Shown one piece after another: positions 51,230 through 63,200 of a stretch of DNA of 64,000 nt. The stretch covers positions 248,001 to 312,000 of the forward strand of contig JAQGBZ010000028.1 of assembly GCA_034687125.1 (NCBI GenBank). The letters run 5' to 3'. The notes beneath the pieces are model-generated. The model made no database searches. It was not told the DNA's origin and worked only from the letters and a program-made list of their open reading frames with translations. A program made the position numbers and the translations under genes. How positions within the stretch are numbered: position 1 is the stretch's first letter; each line of letters opens with the position of its first letter. This DNA is from Neelides folsomi. Lineage: Eukaryota; Arthropoda; Collembola; Neelipleona; Neelidae.

Positions 51230-54200
51230 GTGAGAATTTCAATTAAATATTACAGGAATTTTTCTTTACTCGTCATTTCCAGAAAAGGGAAAGAAGGTGG
51301 AGGAGAAGAAAGAGGAAAAGAAAGCAGAGGAGAAAAAGGTCGAAGAAAAGAAAACAGAGGAAAAGAAAAAAGTGGAGGAAACAAAGGTGGAGGAAAAGAA
51401 AAAAGTGGAGGAAACAAAGGTGGAGGAAAAGAAAAAAGTGGAGGAAACAAAGGCGGAGGAAAAGAAAAAAGTGGAGGAAACAAAGGTGGAGGAAAAGAAA
51501 AAAGTGGAGGAATCAAAGGCGGAGGAAAAGAAAAAAGTGGAGGAATCAAAGGTGGAGGAGAAGAAAACCGTAGAGAAGAAAAAGGTTGAAGAGAAGAAAA
51601 CCAAGGAGACGAAAACCGAGAAGAAAGTGGAGGAAAAGAAAATGGAAGAGAAAAAAGTTGAAGAAAAGAAAGTGGAAGAGAAAAAGGTAGAGGAGAAAAA
51701 GAAGGAGGAGGAGAAGAAAACGACAGAAAAGAAAACGGCTGAGAAGAAAACCGCCGAAAAGATCGAGGAAAAGAAAGAGGAGAAGAAGGAAGAAATCAAG
51801 GTTGAGGAGAAGAAAACAGCCGAAAAGAAAACGGTCGAGAAAAAGGCTGATGGAAAGAAAGAACCAGAAAAGGTGACAAATTATTCATTGAACCCAATTT
51901 TTCACCATCATTTTCATTATTTAAAGAGTCGTATTTTACACTTTTGATTTGGGGATTTTTATTCTAATATTTTCTCAGCTTAAGATAAAAATAATGTAAC
52001 AAAATATTTTTTTAAAAATATTTTGTATTTCTTTATGTTTTAATGTTTTTTTTATTATTTCGTTTTTCGATGTTTTATTATTTCATTTTCCAAGTTTTCG
52101 TTTTAGTAGTGGAATAATTAGCATATTTTGGAGTTGGTTTTGAATGACTCTTTTTAGTCACTTATAGTTTTAGATTAGTTAAATATAAAAGATTTGAGCT
52201 AGAGTTGATAGTGTGTGGAATTAGAAAAAAGTTGGAGCTGGTGCAGGCGAAGGACCAAAGAAACTCACAACACCCGATGAAAAGGTGAGATAAAACAATT
52301 AGTGCCCTTTTGGTTCAATTCAATTAGATAGATTGATTAATAGGTAGCTTCTGATAATTTGTCAAATGTCTTTCGAACAAGTCCCGTCCATTTCCACACA
52401 TTTCACCCAAATTTCGCAATGTTGCTCAAGTCCTTTTGACCAAAAATGCTCTTTTCTTATATTCTCGTATTATTCTTGTATTTGTTGTTCAATGCCCCAT
52501 TTGCCCGATTTTTTAAGGCTCGGACTTTCAATCGTCCTTAGTTTACCAAATTAGAATCATTAATCGGAGTCAGTAGTCTCATAGTCGTTTTTAAATTACC
52601 CTTGAGGAAAATACGTCAAGGGCGTTGTGTTGATTTAACCTTGGTCGGTGACAGGTTGGAGAGCCGAGTGGGAAAAAACCCACGACGACGACTCCGGCCG
52701 AGAGAAAGTCGAACGGGGTGAGGAACGGACGAGTTTACATTAATTATTTTAAATTAACTTCATCACGTTTTGCTCTGATTTTGACTTGTGTGGTGGTTTG
52801 ATTTCCCCCTCAATTCCTCCTTGGCAGACTACGGAAGGAAAGAAGCAACAGGTGGGCGCGACGAAAACCACGACGAAAACCACAACCAAAACAACCCCGA
52901 AAGTCCGGAAAGAAGAAAAACCGCGAATTGTCCCGCCGGCGGAAGTGAAAGTATCTTATTATTTAGATTTAGATTTATTTTATTTTTGGGCTTCGTGGGA
53001 TTTCCTTTGTTGTGTTTTGTGTCTCATCCTTCCCCTTCTTAGCTCCCTGAGCTCATCGAGATGACCGAGTCCGAGGCTGAGGAAGAGGATGAGGAGGAAG
53101 AGAGCGACGACAGCGTGGTGGAAGTGGGGCGAACAGGAATGTTCCCATTCCAATCAAGGATCATGGTTCCAGAGGTGAAGGTAGAAAAACCTTCACAATT
53201 TTCATATACATTTTTTAATTTTTCGACAACTCCGGCACTCGTTTTTTTATTTTTTGCATTCAACTTTTTCTCTCGATTATTTTTTAACTTTTTCTTCATG
53301 AGGGTTTTCTCCACAAAATACAATTTTGTATTACACTCGTCACTTGGAGGATTCTTGAAAGATTTGAAGTTTTATGAGGTCTGAAGGAAGATTGACATTG
53401 GATTGAGTGGAGTGGGAGATGGCGCCGTGTGATTCCGACTTTTTTCTTTCTTCTGTTGATTTTCGCTTGTTTTCTTCGTCCTTGTCTCCCGTTGTTCATT
53501 TTGGCTTCGCTTGCGGTTGAGCTTAAAATTAGCCATTTCGCTCCCTTGTCTCGCCAATTATTAATGATCGATGAATGGCGAGCTGTGTGGGAGATTTAGT
53601 GTGTTCTCCTGACTGGGCACGTGGCCGGGGGTTTGTGTCACAGTCGGTTGGGTCGCTGGCTCGCCGCCGCCGCTTTGGCCCCCCGCCACTTCCCTCCTTT
53701 CCCATTCAGTTCCTAATAGGTGAGTGTCGGGAGTGATGGAGGTGGCCCATTTGTCAGCGGCCAAGACGTCGGCGCGATGCTAATGCTCGGATTGTTAGGG
53801 CCCCGGGAAGCCGGCCATCGTCGAGCCCCCGAAGTTGGAGGTCTCGAGGGAGCGGACGCCCGTCGGGGACCGGAAAGGATCTCTCGCGCCCGGGTCCGGG
53901 CCTTCCTCTCGTCGCGGGTCTCTCATTCCGCCGGAGAACGAGGGACGACGGCCGTCGCTCATCATCACCGACGAGGTTCGTCTTTCGCTCCCCACTCACC
54001 CCCCTCACATTTCGCCTCACTTCACCTTTGACCCACCTTTTTCCACGGACGACGCGTTCAGGAGCATAGGAAACTCCGACCTGGCGAGGTTCTCGAGGAG
54101 AAAAAGGTGAGGGCGGAGAGCCCATGTCGCATTTCCGCCTCGCATTTTAAAATCATCTCGTTCACGCCCGTGGACCTAACGATGAATAACCGACATTGAA

Positions 54201-57200
54201 TGCCGAATAACATTGTATTAAATGCCCCCTCGGGTCCTCGCATCTCCGTTCTTCTCCCTGAGCCTTGTGCAAGAGGGAACCGTGTTCTAACCTTAATTCT
54301 TATTTGAGGCAGAGTGGGAAACTCCGACCTGGTGAACTAATTGATGACAAGGTAACTCGTCAGCCCCCAACAACTCCTTCTTTTGATTGCTACCGAGTAG
54401 TGGAGGGGCCCGGGGGTTACCCGGGACCTCTGTAGAGGAGTTGAACTTGGATGATGAGATGCCCCTTTGCACGATCGACCCTTTTGCCCCGTCGCGACCT
54501 CACTAACACACACACAAACACTCGTATACAGGATCTAGCCGACGACCTTAACTTTCCTTTCCCTGCAGAAAAAGGCAGTCCGGCCCGGGGAGATAGGGAA
54601 GGAAGGGGCAGGGAAACAGGTATCCGAATTTGGAGAGAGAGAGTAGAAGCTATTGCAGACGAGAATTCTCGTGACTAGTTTGTCCCGCAACAGTTTCATG
54701 TTGACTTCTGTCCCGTGTCGAGCGGCCTCCCGCCGCTCCGCCCACTCGACCTGTCTTTGTCTTGTTCTCAATGTGCCTCTCGGGTAGAAACCATTTGGAA
54801 TAGCGGGCGGTCGAAGGCGGACCTGGAGCCAAACCACCCGGTCCTTCGCCCCACATTTGCTTCACTCAACATTTATTTTCATCCTCAACCTCTTTTGACT
54901 TTTTTGACACGAGGGAATTTTCGCCCCTGGTTCCCACGAGGAGTTTGCACCAACAGACTCCCAAGAAACTTTTGAAATCCGCATTGCGAATTAAAATCCA
55001 TTTTGATTAATTTTTTAAAACAATAACTTTTTCAACGTACTACTTTTGAATTTTGAAGTAAACCCGCCTTTGTGGCTTTTAAACTGTAAATACTCGTTCC
55101 TTGTTTGTGGTGGATGTCCTTAGAAAAGGAATTGTGGCTTCGTGTCCGATCTTTGTACATATTTAGTTGCATGGGAAGAAGCATGATCTCTGTGTGCATG
55201 CGGTGTGTTTTGGTCCGATCGCAGAAAGGGTTTTGAAGTGTGTGTGGTTGTAGCGGCGTCGGCCGAGCACCGAAGTCCGTCGCCCGTCCGTTGCAGACCT
55301 GGAGGAACGGATCGAAAAGCCGTCGACGCCCCTTCGTCCTATTGGGGATGTCGGGCCGCCGGCGATCGTGGATATGGCGGAGAACTACACCGCTGTTGAA
55401 GGTCAATCCACCAATTAATTCAATTATTTTTAACTCCATTCTCCATTCATTCCCCACCTCGGGGTATTTTTAAGATCCCACTTTCTCCTTTCACTTTTCA
55501 TTAACATTCCTCCTGGTGATTTAAATCTCCCAGTTGTTCCCACATCAGCCTCGTTAAATGGGTCTTTAATCAGGATTTTGCAATTTTAAACTCAATTGTT
55601 CAACTCGGGAACTTATCAGCTTTAATGGCTCTTTCTATAATTATGAAACATTTTTAAATTACCCATATGTAATACTCCTTATGAGAACTGCGCTTGAACA
55701 TTTCCGCCTTAATTTGTTATCTGTAATTGAGGCCCTGAACTGAAAGATTTATGATGTTTTTATCTGACTTTATGAGCAAGGGATACTACACCATTGGTGT
55801 ATATGGGATCGACCATGTCGTCGTATCAACCATATATTATTATAGCGAACAATTACCATTGGAGCAATTAGAAAGGAAAGACAGGAAAGAATACAATCCC
55901 CATTTTGTCATTTTTCTCCTCCAACAAGGTTTTTGAAGTGGGGCATTAGGAGTCTATTAGTCTTTTTGGAGATAAATGATCGGAGCGGAGATCCTCAATG
56001 GGATTCCAATAGACGGAGATGATTGAAGATGGGGAGTAAATGGACCGTTTCTTGTCGTGCTTCAACCTATTTTTAAGTCACTTGACTCAACCGTTATTTT
56101 TAAACGAGTAGTCAAACAATGAGAACTTTCTGCTTTTAGACCAAAATGCGTACATCACGCTGCAAGTGGAGGGGAACCCCGCCCCGACCTTCAAATTCTA
56201 CAAGGTGCTAAAAAAAAACCCGCCAGCCCTTCCTTCTTTTAACCCCTAACCCGCAGGGAATGACGGAGATCATCGAGGGCGGAAGATACAAATTCCTGAC
56301 CGATGGGGAAACCAACACCATCACGCTGGCCATCCGAAAGGTCAAGCCCAACGACGAGGGTCATTACAAAGTGATCGTGACGAACCCTCATGGAGAAGAT
56401 TCCGCCGAGTTGACGCTATTCGTCTCAGGTCTCGATCTTTCTTAATCTTCCATATCCAAAATGTTAATGTTTTGGTTCATGTTTTAAATGAATGTGGAAA
56501 TGGTTATTGTCGTGATTGTGCAGATGCGAGTGGCATGGACTTCCGAGCTATGTTGAAGAAGAGGAAATACGCCAAATGGGGTAAGGATCAAGGAGACCCT
56601 GACTGGGGCGAGTTAAAGGAAACGCCCAAGGAGGAAAAGCCGAAATTGAAGCACATCGAGAAGGTGAGATTTCCAGGACCGATCGGGTTGTTGTCATTTT
56701 CATGTATTTAATACATCTCCTTCTCTTACCTGTCTCTTTCTCTTCGTTTGTCTCTCTTTTCTCTCATTGTTCTCTCTCATGGTTGTTCATACAATGTGGG
56801 GAGCGAGGGCCGTGGTTTTAAATTCTGGGCCTCTAGACTCTCACTTCCCCGACGGATCTCGAAGAGATCTTTGAGGACGGAGACGACTTCTCAAATGACC
56901 TACCAAAAGAGAAAAAGGCGGCCGAGGCAGCCTCCAAGAAATGGCAGAGGTTGAAGGTCTGGTCTCATTCTGTCAACCCCCTCACCGTCGTAGATCAACT
57001 CTACCAGAGTCAGAGTCCATTAGGGGAATTGTTCTCTCTTTTTAGATTAATTTAATAACAATTTTGAGTGACTCGCCAATGACGTTTTTTCTAGAACCTT
57101 TTGCGTGTGGAACATTTGAGTAATTTTTTACATTAATCCTCGTTTAATCTTTTAAAAATAACATTTTGATTCATAATTTTGATAATTTAATTTCGAGGGT

Positions 57201-60200
57201 TTAATTTTTGTAATTTTGATACGATTATAAAATTGTAATTATTTATTGGGTCCTTGGAGTACTTTTTTTGGTGCTTGTGATTTTAATGGGGTTTTTGCAT
57301 GGCGGGGTTTTCTGTACCAGAGTTGTTTGTAGCCAGGGGCCGACCGGACGAATAATAGCGGCGGTTCCAGACGTCCTTCCCTCGCCCAACTCATTCCCGA
57401 CTGGCCGACGCTGGTGCCTTTGAAGCGCGAGGTCTTTCTTACACTCCTTCGCATGACCCTTGATTTAATATTTTGTAGTGAAGGGGGGCGCAGAGCCCGC
57501 GTCGTCCCAGCACCGCCAACTTTTGTAATTTAAGACTTTCACGCTTCTCACATCCGCTTTGTGGAAACAAAGCGGAGGTTCATCTTGGGTTCATCCTTTT
57601 TTCACAGTAGACTTTTCTTCCTAGCACCTCTCTCTTTCTGTCCGTCTCTCTCTTCTTTCTCTATCTTTCACACACATTACACACAATTTATGCGTTTGGA
57701 GGAATGGTAGACACACGTGCACCATTTAGCCTCTCTTATTTTGGTTCTAATCTTTGAATTGATTGATCGCGGCCCGCAGAAGTCAGATTCATTCCAGAAG
57801 CCCCTCGTTGACCAATACTGCAAGGAAGGTCGGGAGAAGAAAATCCTCTTTGAGGCCATTTTCTCAAAACCTCAATGCAAACCCAAATGGTTTTGTCGCA
57901 AAGATGTAAGCTTAAATATGTTTAATTAGAATCTTTTTTATTATTATTTCCCTTTCCATCTCCTATTTACCCATGGCCCATCTCACTCATTTAATCAAAA
58001 CACGATCTTCGTCGAGTATAGGAGCTCTTCACTGGGACGAAGCACAAGTTCAAGAATGAGGGTGAAACTTACCAACTCATCATTTCAATGCCGAGAATGG
58101 ATGACATGGGAAAATATACCATTGAAATCAATGGGGTGAAGTCAGAAGCCTTCCTCACAGTTGAAGGTTCCTCAATCTTAATATTAAAATAACTTACCGA
58201 ATACATAAATGCAGATATCTATTGTTATTATACAGTTAAATTGAGTACATATTTATTCCAATCATTATATTCCATATTTGCCAATTTGGATGTTTAATGG
58301 AATATTTTAAATGTGTAGAGGCGGACCCAATTTACAGTTTTGTAAAACAGCTTGGAAAACGTTACGATGGTTTTCTCAAGCGGGAATTGGAAATGGAATG
58401 CACGGTGAGCAACGGCCGAGCAAGTGTGAGTTGGTTCAAAGGAGACGTCGAGCTCGAAGACGGCCCCGACTATGAAATATCAAAAGATCTCACTGGAAAT
58501 TGTCGCCTTACGATTAAAAAGGGGAAAACGAGCGATTCTGGAGATTACTCCTGTAAGATCAATGGACAGGAAGACACGACAAGGACGGCTGTAATGTTCG
58601 TTGAATATCCATACAAATTCATCAAGTCGCTTCTCTCTGTCCACGCCACGGAAAAGGACTACGTCTGCATGGAATGCGAGCTGGACGAGGACGACGGAGA
58701 TGTGCAGTGGTTTAGAAATGGAGAACCTCTTAAGCCAGACAAGAGAGTTCAAATGGTCGCAGAAGGGCGGAAGAGAAAGCTCATTTATAAAGACGTCAAA
58801 GTCTCTGATTTTGGAATGATCACGTGCAAAACAAACGCGGATTCGACTGAAGGAGAACTCGTTGTTGAATGTAATATCTTATTCCCTAATTATATTAAAA
58901 TAATATTTAACAATGCTTATCTATTTAAACTTTTTTTATATAAAATATTTAGCTTTGTTAATTGAATTAATTTTTTGATTATTCATTTTTAACGTTTTTA
59001 TGCAGATCAAAATCGATTCAATAAGAAATTGAAGGACACGAATGCCGTTGAGAGAGAACGCATTGTTTTAGAAATTGAACTTCAAGATCAAACAGCATCT
59101 GCTGAATGGACGCTTAATGGAGAACCAATTAAAGAATCTGATAGGTAAATTAACTCATTTAGTTCATCCAATTTTAAAGATTTCTAATTAGAATCTTGTC
59201 ATAATTTTCTTCAATGTATGCATTGTTAGAATTGAGATCAAGAATTTGGGCGGCGGTCGTCACCAACTTATTTTCAATAAAACTGAATTAGAGGACACAG
59301 GAGAAATCGTATGTGCTTCTGGGAAACTTACCTCAACTTGCCATTTCAACGTCTCAAAAGGCGAAGAGAAGCCGAAAATTCTCCACGAAGGCGACATCGA
59401 AGGCCCATCAAGCAAGCCTCTCGTTTTCAACGTTCCTTACACAGGTGAATTTATCCTTTATTTATTATTCTTTTCACTATTTTTATAATAGTATATTAAA
59501 AATTAACGTTCAATTTATTAGGACTTTCTTATAATTATAAAACGAATAATTTTATATCTGTATTTAAATTTCAGTCGCTGGAACTCGACAGTCGCAAGTG
59601 GAAGGTAAATTGGTAAAAGACGGGAAAACTCTTCAGTTAAAGGAAGTCGAGGTCGTGGTGCTCGAAGATCGAATCGACTTCAAATACAAACGACCAGCTC
59701 GTGAACTTTCCGGCAATTACCAAATCAAAGTGAGCAATGCCCAGGGCGAGGATGTAAAGAACGTAAAGATCAACTTCCAAGACGTTCCTTCCTCCCCACA
59801 AAACCTCGACATTTCCGACATTTTTCAAAAGTCTTGCGTGGTGAGTTGGAAAGCCCCGAAGGACGACGGCGGAACGCCGATCGTCCACTTCCTCATCGAA
59901 CGACAGGACTTGAGCGTGAAGGGAGGTTGGCACAGTGTGGCTGAAGTTCCCGCAAACACCTACACTTTCAAAGTGGAGGATTTGACCCACAAGAAAGAAT
60001 ACAAGTTCAGAGTGAAAGCCGTCAACAAATTGGGCGAGTCTGAGCCGGCCAATTACCCCAAGACGGTGTTGGCCAAAGATCCATGGGATGAACCTGGTAA
60101 ACCTGGCGGAGTTGAGGTCGTGGATTGGGACGCTGACCACATTGATCTCAAGTGGTTAAAGCCGGAGAACGATGGCGGGGCTCCGATTACGGGTTACATC

Positions 60201-63200
60201 ATCGAATACAAGGAGAAGTTTGGAAAGGAATGGGCCCCTGCGAAAGAAGTCGGTCCAGATGCTCTCAATGCCACGGTGGATGGGCTCAAAGAAGGAACTC
60301 AATACGAGTTCAGGATCAGGGCTGTGAACAAAGCTGGGCCGGGAGAACCTTCCGAAGCCACGAAGCCGGTGATTGCCAAGGCCCGATTTGTGAAGCCTTA
60401 CATTATTGGAGATGGACTTAAGGGCATCATTGTCAAGAAAGGTCAAATCATTAAGTATGACATTAAATATGGGGGTGAGCCGGAGCCAGAAGTTATTTGG
60501 ACCAACGATGGGAAGGAAATTAAATCCCAAGGAGACCGAGTCACATTAGAGCAATATGAGAGGAATACGGTCTTAACAGTGAGGAAAGCTGTGAGGTCCG
60601 ACTCGGGTAAATACAAATTGACTTTGAAGAATGGATCGGGAATGTGCGAGTCCTCGGCCGAAGTTGTGGTGCTTGACAAACCCACAAGACCAAAGGGACC
60701 TTTGAAGGCCGAAGAAGTAAGGGCCGATCATGTGACGCTCAAATGGCAGAAACCGGATGACAACGGAGGATCCGACATCACTGGCTACATCATTGAAAAG
60801 ATGGACATGGAAACAGGACGTTGGGTTCCGGCTGGAGAGGTAATAATATTAATTCCTAATTAGGTTCAACTGATAATTCCCAATCTACTTTCCCCACATT
60901 AAATAATATTTATTCAAACTTTATTTTTTAATTCAGGTTGGTCCCAACTGCGAGACATTCAAAGTAGAAGGATTGACCGCGAAGAAGAAGTACAAGTTCC
61001 GCGTGAAGGCTGTGAATAAAGAAGGTGAATCCGAAGCATTGGAAACTGAAGAGCCCATCACTGCCAAGAACCCATATGACGAACCTGGAGCACCAGGCAA
61101 ACCTGATATTGTTGATTATGATAATAAAAGTGTTACTTTGAATTGGAAACGACCTGATGAAGACGGAGGACGTCCGATTGAACATTACATCATTGAGATG
61201 AAAGACAAATTCTCTGCAGATTGGACCGAAGCGCTCGTGACGAAGGACAATGAGTGCAAAGGAGTTGTGGAAGGATTGAAAGAAAATCAAGTTTATCAGT
61301 TCAGAGTAAAAGCGGTGAACAAGGCCGGGGCATCGTTGCCTTCTGAACCCACTGCTAACCACGTTTGCAAACACCGATTTATGAAGCCAAGGATTGACCG
61401 GAACACTTTCAAGTCAATCACCATTAAAGCAGGCAGAACTCACAAATGGTCCGTGGATGTGAGCGGAGAACCCGCACCTGAATTGACTTGGTCGTGGCGG
61501 GACGAAGTTCCTCTAGGGAACTCAGAAAGGCTCAAGATAGAGAACCGAGACTATCACACCGACTTCGCTATCACAAATGCGAAGAGGGCCGACTCAGGGA
61601 AATATACGCTTAAAGCTCAAAACTCTTCAGGCATCGACACGGAAACCGTGGAATTTGTCGTGTTGGGGAAACCGGGGATGCCGAAAGGGCCGTTGAAGGT
61701 CAGCGACGTTCACAAAGAAGGTTGCAAGCTCACATGGGAAAAGCCCGAAGACGACGGCGGGCTCCCCATCAAGGAATACGAAGTGGAGAAAATGGACATG
61801 GCCACCAAGCGGTGGGTCAGGGTGGGAAAAGTTCCCGGAGCACGTGCTCCACCGGAATTCGAGGTCACTGGACTTGTGCCGGGTCAAGAATATCAATTCA
61901 GAGTTGTCGCTGTGAATGACGAAGGAGATTCTGAGCCATTGGTGACCAATCTCCCGATCACGGCAAAGAATCCCTTTGATGAACCCGGGAAGCCTGGCTG
62001 CCCAGACATCACTGATTGGGACAATGTATCTGCAGATCTAAAATGGAAAGCTCCAACGTCCGACGGCGGAGCTCCCATTGAAAAATATATCATTGAGAAG
62101 AAGGACCGCTACAAGCCTGAATGGGAAAAATGCGGTGAAGTCCCGGGTGATACTACCACCGGGAAAGTTACGGATTTGAAAGAGCGTGGAGAATATCAAT
62201 TTAGGATCATTGCGGTGAACAAAGCCGGGCCTTCGCCTCCGTCCGACGCAACGAAACCACACATTGCGAAGCATCGGTCACTTAAGCCCCGCATTGACCG
62301 GACCAATCTCAAACAGACAATTGTGAAGGTTGGAAAACCTTTGAAGTTCGACGTGAACGTCAAAGGTGAACCTGCCCCAACCGTCACGTGGTTGCTCAAA
62401 GACAAAGAAGTGTCTGAGACTGACATTGAAATCACCAATGTGGAATACAATACCAAGTTTGAGGTGAAAGAAGCACGAAGGCAAATGTCTGGTGTGTACA
62501 AAATCCATGCCAAGAATGAACATGGCGAAGATTCGGCCGAAGTGGAAATTGTGGTGTTGGGAGCTCCAGGAAGACCCAAAGGACCACTCAAAGTATCAGA
62601 CGTTACTAAAAACAGCGCCAAGGTGAAATGGGAAAAACCAGAGGATGATGGCGGGAAGCCGATCACTGCTTACGTGGTTGAGAAATTAGATCTCGCCACA
62701 GGAAGATGGGTGCCAGCGGGACGCGTAGGACCCGATGAAACTTCCTTTGACGTTGGTGGACTTCAAGAAGGCCATCAATACCAATTCAGAGTAAAGGCCG
62801 TGAACGAAGAGGGCGAGTCAGAGCCATTGGAAACTGACAAAGCCACAACTGCCAAGAATCCTTTCGACATCCCAGGAGTTCCTTCTCCACCTGAACCCGA
62901 AGACTGGGACGTTGACCGAATTGACCTCAAATGGACTCGACCCAAGTCGGACGGCGGTTCTCCAATTACTGGCTACATCATAGAGCGGAAATTGGACCGA
63001 TTTGGGAGCGGATGGGAAGAAGTTTTAACCACCAGCGGCCCAGACTGCAAAGGACGCGTTACGGGGCTCACGGAAGGACAGCAATATCAATTCAGAGTGA
63101 AGGCCGTGAACAAAGCTGGACCTGGCGAACCCTCAGAGCCTTCCAAGCCCCACGTGGCCAAAGCTCGCTATCTCAAGCCTCAGATCAATCGGGAGAAAAT

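Noticed and set aside
51266-51799. Minus-strand Phe/Ser-rich open frame
   Set aside because: It is the reverse complement of the Lys/Glu repeat exon; such repeats leave all frames open.
55032-55457. Minus-strand frame of 141 codons
   Set aside because: It covers a twitchin exon antisense; the plus-strand reading [20 protein letters not shown] is the conserved one.
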